In this document: piece by piece, positions 1 through 6,542 of the stretch
How the letters are laid out: every line of letters begins with the position of its first letter
How positions within the stretch are numbered: the stretch's first letter is position 1
Assembly: GCA_014360945.1 (NCBI GenBank)
Contig: JACIWM010000027.1
Location: forward strand, 1-13,916
DNA: 13,916 nucleotides
From: Candidatus Bipolaricaulota bacterium
GTDB lineage: Bacteria > Bipolaricaulota > Bipolaricaulia > Bipolaricaulales > Bipolaricaulaceae
Reading direction: 5' to 3'
Position numbers and translations under genes: made by a program
The notes under the pieces: generated by a model
What the model was told of the DNA's origin: nothing
What the model saw: only the letters and a program-made list of their open reading frames with translations
Database searches by the model: none

Positions 1-1193
1 CGGACCTCCTCCCGGCGGCGGGCCAAATCGAGAGGAGGGATGAGCCTCTCTCCTTCCGCCATCACTCGTCTAAGAAGCTTTCGGCCGTCCCAAACCTCCT
101 CATCCAAAGCAACCAGATCCCGGAAATTTTCCCGCCGCCAGACCTGACACCTTCCGGGAAGGGAGATTTTTCCGGGACTGGTCTTCATGCGCGGCCCTTT
201 TTCGTCCTCCACGAGCTTGTACACCCCGCCCAGGGCCGGAACATCCCAGGAGACCCCAAGCCGCGTCCCCACCCCATAACCCCAGGCTATCCCGCCTTTT
301 TCCCGGAACTCTCGAATTCGGTATTCATCAAGATCGCCGGAGATGAAGATTTTTATCTCCGGGAAACCCGCCTCGTCCAGAATTCGTCGCACCTCCTGGG
401 AAAGTTTCACCAAATCCCCGGAATCCAGGCGTACGCCGACGATCTTCTTGCCTTCCCGGCGGAATTCTTGGGCCACGGCCACGGCATTCCTTGCGCCCTC
501 CAAAGGATCGTAGGTATCGATGAGAAGGATAGGGCGTGGATGGTCCTGGACGAAAGCACGAAACGCGGAGATTTCGTCGGGGAAGCTCATGATATAAGAA
601 TGGGCCATGGTCCCGGTCACCGGGATCCCGTAGAGCTTTCCCGCCAGAGTATTGGAGGTGGCGTGGAAGCCGGCGAGGAAGCTGGCCCGGGCGGCGTGGA
701 GGGCGGCCTCGGTCCCATGGTCCCGTCGGGGGCTGAAGTCCACCACCACCGCCTCCGGCCCGGCGGCAAGGAGGATGCGGGCGGCTTTGGAGGCCACAAG
801 GGTTTCGTAGTTGAGAATGTTCAAAACCAAAGTCTCCACAAGCTGGGCCTCGATGCGCGGGGCAGTGACAAGAACAAGGGGTTCCCCGGGAAAGACCACC
901 TCGCCTTCTTCTGCCGCCCAGATTTCCCCGCTGAATCTGAACTTTGCTAGATAGTCAAGAAATGCTGGCTCAAAAAGACCAAGCTGCTCTAAGTAAGCGA
1001 GGTCTTCCTCGGAAAAGGTGAAATCCTGGAGGGCCGAAAGGAGCGGGTCCAGCCCGGCGAAAAGGAGGAATCGGCGGTTGGGTACGGGCGCGCGCACAAA
1101 GTAGGCAAAGGTGGCGGGCTCGTTCATGCCCCGCTTGAAGTAGGAGTGGGCCATGGTCAGCTCGTAGAGGTCCGTGAAAAGCCCGATGGGCAT
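1..1193 (-). CDS. pncB: Nicotinate phosphoribosyltransferase, 3' end outside window
   Basis: Joins nicotinate to PRPP, with ATP hydrolysis, to give nicotinate mononucleotide: the entry step of the Preiss-Handler NAD salvage pathway in the cytosol. I translated the minus strand from ATG at 1193; the frame stays open for 397 codons to the window edge, so the C-terminus is missing. Visible family marks are FTDLYELTMAHSYF at the N-terminus (residues 6-19), DFSPRRDHG (152-160, usually FGLRRAxG), ATSNTLAGKLYGIPV (178-192), GTMAHSYIMSF (194-204, His198 matching the His that is phosphorylated in characterised enzymes), LIDTYD (224-229) and VRLDSGDL (254-261). An in-frame stop lies 18 nt upstream with no other start between, so ATG 1193 is the first possible. 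Its SD is weak (AGGA about 10 nt upstream). The gene is divergent from hsp20. Family assignment is secure; the exact subfamily is not. Confidence 0.93.
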   Translation of the reverse strand, partial: MPIGLFTDLYELTMAHSYFKRGMNEPATFAYFVRAPVPNRRFLLFAGLDPLLSALQDFTFSEEDLAYLEQLGLFEPAFLDYLAKFRFSGEIWAAEEGEVVFPGEPLVLVTAPRIEAQLVETLVLNILNYETLVASKAARILLAAGPEAVVVDFSPRRDHGTEAALHAARASFLAGFHATSNTLAGKLYGIPVTGTMAHSYIMSFPDEISAFRAFVQDHPRPILLIDTYDPLEGARNAVAVAQEFRREGKKIVGVRLDSGDLVKLSQEVRRILDEAGFPEIKIFISGDLDEYRIREFREKGGIAWGYGVGTRLGVSWDVPALGGVYKLVEDEKGPRMKTSPGKISLPGRCQVWRRENFRDLVALDEEVWDGRKLLRRVMAEGERLIPPLDLARRREEV

Positions 1194-1234
1194 GGCGTTC
1201 GATCCTACTCAAGCTTGGTGCTTCCGGCCAGGGG

Positions 1235-1263
1235 TTGACGCGTCCCGCCCACCCCTCTATAAT
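1235..1263 (+). promoter_or_regulatory. Sigma70-type promoter of hsp20
   Basis: TTGACG at 1235-1240 and a consensus TATAAT at 1258-1263 are separated by exactly 17 bases, an almost ideal housekeeping promoter. The last base of the -10 box is also the first base of the CIRCE operator, so a bound repressor would block RNA polymerase directly. The start of transcription should fall near 1270, inside the operator. Confidence 0.85.
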
Positions 1264-1289
1264 TAGCACTCGCAAGATAAGAGTGCTAA
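1263..1289. promoter_or_regulatory. CIRCE operator (HrcA binding site), perfect match
   Basis: The inverted repeat TTAGCACTC (1263-1271) - 9-base spacer - GAGTGCTAA (1281-1289) matches the published CIRCE consensus in every arm position and in spacer length. CIRCE is bound by the heat-shock repressor HrcA, whose activity depends on GroEL. No hrcA or groEL gene is visible here, so the presence of HrcA in this organism is inferred. The site overlaps the hsp20 -10 box and lies 70 bp upstream of the divergent pncB start; I see no convincing pncB promoter over it, so hsp20 is the likely target. Confidence 0.95.
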
Positions 1290-1290
1290 A

Positions 1291-1300
1291 AAGGAGGTGA
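1291..1300 (+). promoter_or_regulatory. Full-length Shine-Dalgarno of hsp20
   Basis: AAGGAGGTGA is fully complementary to the usual 3' end of 16S rRNA. Its core GGAGG (1293-1297) is 8 nt from ATG 1306 but only 2 nt from ATG 1300, and it contains GTG 1297. This decides the start in favour of 1306. Confidence 0.85.
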
Positions 1301-1305
1301 TGGGT

Positions 1306-1770
1306 ATGGCCAGGCTCCCGGCAATTTGGCGCGATCCCTTCTCCATCACCGCCCGGATGAGCCGCCTCATGGACGAGCTCTTCCGCGACCTCGTCAGCTT
1401 TGAAGACTTCGCTGACCTGGACCTCGACGTCTTCCCCGGCTTCGGCCATACCGACATCTACCTCAAGGACAAGACCCTCGTCATCGAGACCGAGCTTCCC
1501 GGTGCCCGCAAGGAGGACATCCAGGTCCGGGTGGAGGACAACCGCCTCGTGATCACCGGGGAGATCCGGCGCTATGAGGAGGTGCGCGACGAGAACTACA
1601 TCCGCATGGGCCGCCGCTATGGCGCCTTCCGCCGGGTTTTCCCCTTGCCCGAGGAGGTGGAGGATAAAAAGGCCATCCGGGCCAAGTTCGAAAACGGTGT
1701 CCTCCGGGTGGAGATCCCCTTGAAGCGGGCGCCGGAGACGGAGGGCGTGTTCGAGGTGAAGATCGAATAA
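1306..1770 (+). CDS. Hsp20/alpha-crystallin small heat-shock protein
   Basis: ATP-independent cytosolic holdase that binds unfolding proteins during heat stress and passes them to DnaK or Clp ATPases. 154 residues from ATG 1306, the normal size for a bacterial Hsp20. The variable N-terminal arm (about 1-46) is rich in Phe, Leu and Asp. The alpha-crystallin domain (about 47-145) shows DIYLKDKTLVIETELPG, YGAFRRVFPLPEEV (105-118) and the family signature GVLRVEIPL (131-139). The C-terminal VKI (151-153) fits the I/V-x-I motif that links dimers into oligomers. It has its own promoter, a perfect CIRCE operator, a full SD and a terminator, so it is probably monocistronic and strongly heat-induced by release of HrcA. 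Family identity is secure. Confidence 0.96.
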   Translation: MARLPAIWRDPFSITARMSRLMDELFRDLVSFEDFADLDLDVFPGFGHTDIYLKDKTLVIETELPGARKEDIQVRVEDNRLVITGEIRRYEEVRDENYIRMGRRYGAFRRVFPLPEEVEDKKAIRAKFENGVLRVEIPLKRAPETEGVFEVKIE

Positions 1771-1787
1771 GGCGCCTCATCCGGGCC

Positions 1788-1815
1788 GCGGGGGAGGTCT
1801 CCCTCCCCCGCTTTA
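1788..1815 (+). terminator. Rho-independent terminator after hsp20
   Basis: A perfect 10-bp GC-rich stem (GCGGGGGAGG at 1788-1797 pairing with 1802-1811) closes a 4-base loop TCTC. It starts 17 nt after the hsp20 stop and is followed by TTTACCTTT, an interrupted T tract. The stem is very strong, the T tract mediocre. It would separate hsp20 from the downstream protease operon. Confidence 0.65.
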
Positions 1816-1842
1816 CCTTTGCCAAAAACTTTGTGGTACACT
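1812..1842 (+). promoter_or_regulatory. Possible extended -10 promoter of the protease operon
   Basis: TACACT at 1837-1842 is preceded by TG one base upstream (1834-1835), the extended -10 pattern. A poor -35 such as TTTACC (1812-1817) lies 19 bases away, or TTACCT 18 bases away. Transcription would start near 1849, just before the SD AAGGAG at 1851-1856. It overlaps the tail of the hsp20 terminator. No CIRCE-like repeat is seen here. This is a guess; a start inside hsp20 is also possible. Confidence 0.35.
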
Positions 1843-1861
1843 CATAAACAAAGGAGCAGTG

Positions 1862-2719
1862 ATGGGCGACATTGTCAGTCTCTTGTTTTTCCTGCTTTTG
1901 CTCCAGGCGTTGGTGCCGTTTATGCAGCGGCGGATCCTGGAGTTCCGCCGCCAAGCGGCCATCCGCGCCCTGGAGCTCAAGCGCAAAAGCCGGGTCATCA
2001 CCATGATCCACCGCCAGGAGTCCGTGAGCTTCTTGGGCTTCACCCTGGCCCGCTACATCGACATTGAAGATTCCGAGCAGGTCCTCCGCGCCATCCGCAT
2101 GACCCCGCCGGACATGCCCATCGACCTCATCCTCCACACCCCAGGCGGCCTGGTCCTTGCGGCCGAACAGATCGCCTGTGCCCTCAAACGCCATAAGGGG
2201 AAGGTCACGGTGTTCATCCCCCACTATGCCATGAGCGGTGGGACCCTCATCGCTCTTGCCGCCGATGAGATCGTGATGGACCCCAACGCGGTTTTGGGCC
2301 CGGTGGACCCCCAGCTTGCCACCGGCCAGGGCTATATCCCCGCTGCCTCCGTCCTCAAGGCCCTGGAACAGCCCAACCCCAACCGGGACGATCAGACCCT
2401 GATCTTGGGAGACATCGCCCGCAAAGCCATCCAGCAGGTGTATGAGACCGTCTATGCCCTTTTGCGCGACAAACTCCCGGAGGAGAAAGCTCAGGAGGTG
2501 GCGCGGATGCTTTCTGAGGGCCGCTGGACCCACGATTACCCCATCACTGTGGAGGAGTTGCGGGCCATGGGGCTTCCCGTAAGCGAGGACATGCCCAAGG
2601 AGGTGTATGAGCTCATGGAGCTTTATCCTCAGGCGCCGCAGCGCCGGCCAGGTGTGGAGTTCATTCCTGTGCCCTATGCGCCGCCGGCTCGCTCCCCAAG
2701 AGGAGGTGACGCCCGATGA
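1862..2719 (+). CDS. Membrane-anchored ClpP/SppA-fold serine protease, SDH family
   Basis: Looks like the 'serine dehydrogenase proteinase' (SDH, ClpP-class) family: a membrane-tethered protease with the ClpP/crotonase fold. 285 residues from ATG 1862; SD AGGAG is 5 nt upstream (GTG 1859 is too close). Residues 4-20 are a hydrophobic anchor (VSLLFFLLLLQALVPF) followed by a basic MQRRILEFRR segment, suggesting one N-terminal membrane span with the catalytic domain in the cytosol. Family marks are DLILHTPGG (88-96, the Gly loop that forms the oxyanion hole), HYAMSGGTLIALAADEIVMD (121-140) with Ser125 as the expected nucleophile, and LGPVDPQ (145-151). I cannot assign the general base. The stop overlaps the Clp ATPase start (ATGA), so the two are translationally coupled. 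Identity as an SDH-type ClpP-fold protein is firm; its substrates are unknown. Confidence 0.88.
   Translation: MGDIVSLLFFLLLLQALVPFMQRRILEFRRQAAIRALELKRKSRVITMIHRQESVSFLGFTLARYIDIEDSEQVLRAIRMTPPDMPIDLILHTPGGLVLAAEQIACALKRHKGKVTVFIPHYAMSGGTLIALAADEIVMDPNAVLGPVDPQLATGQGYIPAASVLKALEQPNPNRDDQTLILGDIARKAIQQVYETVYALLRDKLPEEKAQEVARMLSEGRWTHDYPITVEELRAMGLPVSEDMPKEVYELMELYPQAPQRRPGVEFIPVPYAPPARSPRGGDAR
2701..2709 (+). promoter_or_regulatory. Shine-Dalgarno of the Clp ATPase, inside the protease gene
   Basis: AGGAGGTGA lies within the last codons of the upstream protease. AGGAGG ends 9 nt before ATG 2716 and 15 nt before the in-frame ATG 2722, which supports 2716. A near-perfect SD at an overlapping start suggests strong translation of the ATPase relative to the protease. 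Confidence 0.8.
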
Positions 2720-5373
2720 GAATGTGCGACGTCTGCGGGATCCGCCCGGCCACGGTGGAGGTGGAGGTCCTGGAGGGCGGGGAACACAAGATCTTGCACC
2801 TTTGTGAGCGGGACTACGCCCGCCTCCGCCGGGAAAGCCTCTTTTCTCCATGGGACCTTCTTTTCGATGAGTTCTTCTTCCCCCGGCGCTGGCGAGACCG
2901 GGAGGCCGTGGACATTGGAGAGTACCTCTCCGCTCATGCCAAGGAGCTTTTGCAAAAGGCGGCGCGCATCGCCGTGGACTACGGAAAGAAGGAGATGGAC
3001 ACGGAACACGTCCTCTACGCCCTAACGGAAAGCGAAGTGGTACGGGAGATCCTTCGGGAATTCAAGCTTTCCCCGGAGGACATCCGCGGCTACATCGAGC
3101 ACAACGCGCCACGCGGCCCGTTCAAGGCAGAAAAGGGTGAGACGGTAAAAGTGGGGATGAGCCCGCGGGTGAAGGCTGTTCTCGAAGGCGCGTTCCATGC
3201 CGCCCGGGATCTCGGCCACTCCTATGTCGGGCCGGAGCACATCCTCATCGGTCTCATTGAGGAGCCGGACGGTCTAGCCGGTGACGTCCTGCGCAAGTAC
3301 GGGCTCACTCCGGAGGCCGTGCGGCAGAAAGTGGTGAAAGTAGTGGGCCGCGGCGCCGAGGAGGGCCGAGTGGAACGCCGTTCCTCCACTCCCACCTTGG
3401 ACAAGTTCTCCCGAGATCTCACTGAGCTTGCGCGCCAAGGAAAACTTGATCCGGTGATCGGCCGGGCCAAGGAGATCGAGACGGTCATCGAGATCCTTTC
3501 CCGTCGGAAAAAGAACAACCCCGTTCTCATCGGTGAACCGGGGGTGGGAAAGACGGCCATCGTTGAGGGCCTGGCCCAGAGAATTGTGCGCGGCGAGGTT
3601 CCCGAGGTTTTGCGCAACAAACGCCTTGTAGAGCTAAACGTCAATAGCCTTGTGGCCGGGACCAAATACCGCGGGGAATTCGAGGAGCGGGTGAAGGCCA
3701 TCCTCGATGAGATCTTGGCCCACCAGGATGAGCTCATCCTCTTCATCGACGAGATCCACACTATCGTGGGCGCCGGCCAGGCGGAAGGGGGGATGGACCT
3801 GGCCAACGCCTTCAAGCCGGCCCTGGCGCGCGGGGAACTTCACCTCATCGGCGCCACCACCCTTAACGAGTACCAGAAATACATCGAGAAGGATGCGGCC
3901 CTGGAGCGCCGGTTCCAGCCAGTGTTCATTGCCGAACCCACGGTGGAGCAGACGATTCAGATCCTTAAGGGATTGCGGGACCGATTCGAGGCCCACCATA
4001 AAGTGCGCATCACCGATGAGGCCATCATCGCCGCGGCGGAGCTCTCTGATCGTTATATCACCGGGCGATACCTTCCGGATAAAGCCATCGATCTCATTGA
4101 TCAGGCCGCGGCTAGGGTGCGCATCCAGGCTACCTCCAGGCCGGCGGAGGTCCAGGAGCTTGAGGCCCAGCTTCAGGAGCTGAAGCGCGAGTTGGACTAT
4201 GCCACCTCCCGCAAGCAATTTGACCGGGCTAAGGAGTTGGAGGCCCGGCTAAAAGAAACTGAAAAAGCTTTGCAAGAGGCCACGGAGAAGTGGAAGAAAA
4301 GCGTGGCTTCCGAGGTGCCGGAAGTGCGGGCCGAACACGTGGCGGAGATCGTCTCCCGTCTCACCGGGATCCCCGTTTCCGAGCTCACCCAAGAGGAGCG
4401 GGAGCGGCTTTTGAAACTGGAGGAGAAGCTTCATGAGCGCATTGTTGGGCAGGACGAGGCCGTGCGGGCCGTGGCCGCGGCGGTGCGGCGCTCCCGCGCC
4501 GGCCTCAAGGAAAAGCATCGGCCTATAGCCACCTTCCTCTTCCTTGGGCCCACCGGAGTGGGGAAGACGGAGCTTGCCAAGGCCCTGGCCTGGGCCGTCT
4601 TCGGCGACGAGGACGCCCTCATCAGAATCGACATGTCCGAGTATATGGAGCGTCACACCGTGTCTCGTCTCATTGGCGCGCCGCCCGGATACGTGGGCTA
4701 CGAGGAAGGGGGGCAGCTCACAGAGCGCGTGCGTCGAAGGCCGTATTCCGTGATCCTCCTTGACGAGATTGAGAAAGCCCATCCCGAGGTGCATAACATC
4801 CTCCTTCAAGTGTTTGATGATGGCCGGCTCACCGACGGCAAGGGCCGCACCGTGGACTTCTCCAACACCATCATCATCGCCACAAGCAACCTGGGAAGCG
4901 AGATCATTCAGCGCAACCTCACCGCTCCGCCCGGGCAAAAGCTCTCGTATGAGGAGCTCAAGGAAAAGCTCATGGAGGTCTTGCGCCGCCACTTCCGGCC
5001 GGAGTTTCTGAATCGGATCGACGAGATCATCGTTTTCCATGCCCTCACAAAAGAGCAGATAAAGGAGATCGTGAGGTTGCAGCTGGAGCGGGTAAAGCGC
5101 ATGGCCAAAGGGCAGGGAATTGATTTGGAGTTTGACGAAAGCTTGATAGAGCACCTGGCGGAGGTTGGGTATCGGCCGGAGTTCGGAGCTCGTGAGCTTC
5201 GGAGAAAAATCCAAACCGAGGTGGAGAACGAACTTGCCGAAGCTCTGCTTTCTGGGGAATTCACGCGCGGCGATCGCGTTCTTGTCCGCTACGATGAACA
5301 AAATGGAAAGGTCGTGTTTGAGAAGCTCACCGCCTCTGCACCTACCGGCCAAAGTTCTAACCAGAAACCATGA
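2716..5373 (+). CDS. Two-AAA Clp ATPase (ClpC/ClpE-like) with N-terminal metal-binding segment
   Basis: Hexameric Hsp100 unfoldase that threads proteins through its pore using ATP. 885 residues. Order: Cys-rich segment 1-35 (C4xxC7...H28-L-C30-E-R-D33, like the zinc ribbons of McsA and ClpE); Clp N-domain with two repeats (about 68-210); AAA1 with Walker A GEPGVGKT (273-280), pore Tyr318 in TKYRGEFEER, Walker B ILFIDE (341-346), Arg finger ERRF (397-400); a short ClpC-type coiled-coil/UVR-like middle domain (about 475-530), not the long ClpB one; AAA2 with Walker A GPTGVGKT (611-618), pore GYVGYEEGG (658-666), Walker B VILLDE (679-684), TSN sensor 1 (723-725) and GARELRR sensor 2 (824-830). 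After sensor 1, residues 728-757 hold no V/I/L-G-F/L tripeptide, the loop that docks ClpP. The gene is coupled to an SDH-type membrane protease. Named clpC by overall layout, but ClpP partnership is doubtful. Confidence 0.93.
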   Translation: MRMCDVCGIRPATVEVEVLEGGEHKILHLCERDYARLRRESLFSPWDLLFDEFFFPRRWRDREAVDIGEYLSAHAKELLQKAARIAVDYGKKEMDTEHVLYALTESEVVREILREFKLSPEDIRGYIEHNAPRGPFKAEKGETVKVGMSPRVKAVLEGAFHAARDLGHSYVGPEHILIGLIEEPDGLAGDVLRKYGLTPEAVRQKVVKVVGRGAEEGRVERRSSTPTLDKFSRDLTELARQGKLDPVIGRAKEIETVIEILSRRKKNNPVLIGEPGVGKTAIVEGLAQRIVRGEVPEVLRNKRLVELNVNSLVAGTKYRGEFEERVKAILDEILAHQDELILFIDEIHTIVGAGQAEGGMDLANAFKPALARGELHLIGATTLNEYQKYIEKDAALERRFQPVFIAEPTVEQTIQILKGLRDRFEAHHKVRITDEAIIAAAELSDRYITGRYLPDKAIDLIDQAAARVRIQATSRPAEVQELEAQLQELKRELDYATSRKQFDRAKELEARLKETEKALQEATEKWKKSVASEVPEVRAEHVAEIVSRLTGIPVSELTQEERERLLKLEEKLHERIVGQDEAVRAVAAAVRRSRAGLKEKHRPIATFLFLGPTGVGKTELAKALAWAVFGDEDALIRIDMSEYMERHTVSRLIGAPPGYVGYEEGGQLTERVRRRPYSVILLDEIEKAHPEVHNILLQVFDDGRLTDGKGRTVDFSNTIIIATSNLGSEIIQRNLTAPPGQKLSYEELKEKLMEVLRRHFRPEFLNRIDEIIVFHALTKEQIKEIVRLQLERVKRMAKGQGIDLEFDESLIEHLAEVGYRPEFGARELRRKIQTEVENELAEALLSGEFTRGDRVLVRYDEQNGKVVFEKLTASAPTGQSSNQKP

Positions 5374-5379
5374 TGGCCA

Positions 5380-5421
5380 TAGTGTCCCGTTTAATGTGTC
5401 TGGTCAGCATGATAGCTTCCC
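5380..5421 (+). repeat. Left terminal inverted repeat of the IS256-type element
   Basis: Outer TAGTGTCCCG (5380-5389), TGTGTCTG (5395-5402), CATGATAG then CTTCCC (5408-5421) match the reverse complement of the right end. The transposase stop codon (5391-5393) and its last residues lie inside this repeat. Confidence 0.85.
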
Positions 5422-6542
5422 ATCTCGATTTCCGCAAATCCCCGGAGTCTGCGCGCTCCCCATGCCTCGTTCAAGTGACTCAAAACCAGGTACAAGAGCT
5501 TTTCTACCGCCTCCTCTCCACAGAACACCTCCACCACCTTCGTCCGCCGCTTCACCTCCTTCGCCAGCCGCTCCAGTTGATTCGTGGTGTACAGATACCG
5601 CCTAATGGACTTGGGATGACGAAGAAACGCCAATAGCGCATAGGCTTTGGCCTCAAAGCGTTCCACGATCTTGGGATAGATTACGCCCCAGCGCTCCCGA
5701 AGCTTCTGTAGCGCTTTCCTGGCCTCCTCCTCGGTTTCTGCGCGATACACCCGCTTGAGATCCTCGGCCAGAGCTTCCCGATCCGCCTTCCTAGCCTTGT
5801 TCAATGCCTCCCGCACGGCATGCAAGACACAAAGCTGCCAATCGGCCTCGGGAAAGATCTTCCTGATCGCCTCCTCTAGGCCTGGAAGATCGTCGGTGAT
5901 GAAGATCCGCACCCGCTGGACCCCACGCCGTCTGAGGTTCTTGAGGACTTCTTCCCAGTTCTGAGCACTTTCCCCTTCCGCCCCAAACAGCCAAAACCCG
6001 AGGATCTCCCGGCGCCCATCCGGCTTGATCCCCAAGGCCATGTACACCGGTTCCTTGGCCGTTTTCCCACGGCGGATGGAAAGGAAAGTCCCATCTAGGA
6101 ACACCGCGTAGTACTCCTCCGCTAAGGGCCTTTCCCGCCAGGATTTCACTTCTTCTTTGGTGACTGCGAGGAGGCGGGAGATGCTTTGGGGTGAGTAGAA
6201 GGCTCCGTACACTCCCTCCAGGAAGCGGGAGATGTTCCTGGTGCTCACCCCGACGGCGTAGAGGACGAGGATGGCTTCCGAGAGGTCTACCGAAGCGCGC
6301 TTCCGGTAAGGGAGGATCCTCGGATGAAAATCCCCTTCCCGTACGCGGGGGACCTTGAGGTCCTCGATGGAGTCAGCGAGGGTGAGGAGGTCACGGGTGT
6401 AGTACCCGTTAGCCTTGGTAGGGTGCTCCCCGAGATAGACCTCCCTCTCCTCCCGCATAAGGCTCTCCAGAAGGTTTCGGACCATCGCCTTGATCTCCTC
6501 CGCAAACTCCTTTAGGATTTCGTTGCGGATTTCTTTCCGCAT
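5391..6542 (-). CDS. IS256-family DDE transposase (Transposase_mut)
   Basis: Catalyses copy-out transposition of its IS. 383 residues, near the usual IS256 length. N-terminal helical DNA-binding part includes an HTH-like region around YAVGVSTRNISRFLEGVYG (95-113). The RNase H-like core shows D150 (AVFLDGTF), D217 (FITDDLPGL), the conserved C238-x-x-H241 of QLCVLHAVRE, and E324 (TTNQLERLAKEVKRR), which together form a complete DDE set, so the enzyme appears intact. Start ATG 6542 has SD AGGAGG 9 nt upstream, but both lie in a long hairpin that should restrict translation. The stop codon lies within the left inverted repeat. It is antisense to read-through from the Clp ATPase operon and in the same direction as the rubredoxin operon. 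Confidence 0.95.
   Translation of the reverse strand: MRKEIRNEILKEFAEEIKAMVRNLLESLMREEREVYLGEHPTKANGYYTRDLLTLADSIEDLKVPRVREGDFHPRILPYRKRASVDLSEAILVLYAVGVSTRNISRFLEGVYGAFYSPQSISRLLAVTKEEVKSWRERPLAEEYYAVFLDGTFLSIRRGKTAKEPVYMALGIKPDGRREILGFWLFGAEGESAQNWEEVLKNLRRRGVQRVRIFITDDLPGLEEAIRKIFPEADWQLCVLHAVREALNKARKADREALAEDLKRVYRAETEEEARKALQKLRERWGVIYPKIVERFEAKAYALLAFLRHPKSIRRYLYTTNQLERLAKEVKRRTKVVEVFCGEEAVEKLLYLVLSHLNEAWGARRLRGFAEIEMGSYHADQTH

Noticed and set aside
1297..1305. Starts of hsp20 at GTG 1297 or ATG 1300
   Set aside because: GTG 1297 is part of the SD itself and ATG 1300 is only 2 nt from it; ATG 1306 has ideal spacing.
970..1449. Minus-strand frame across the pncB start and the hsp20 promoter
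   Set aside because: It would run through the CIRCE/promoter and the first part of both real genes; its translation is low-complexity Arg/Pro/His sequence.
1553..2851. 432-codon open frame on the minus strand, antisense to hsp20 and the SDH protease
   Set aside because: It mirrors two well-supported genes, has low-complexity Pro/Arg/Gly stretches and no domain I recognise. Long antisense frames are expected in GC-rich DNA.
4249..5352. 367-codon open frame on the minus strand inside the Clp ATPase gene
   Set aside because: Antisense to highly conserved AAA2 motifs with no SD or recognisable protein; a codon-usage shadow.
2716..5373. Calling the Clp ATPase ClpB
   Set aside because: The middle domain is about 55 residues, not the 120 or so of the ClpB coiled coil, and it has a UVR-like stretch; ClpC/ClpE layout fits better despite the missing ClpP loop.
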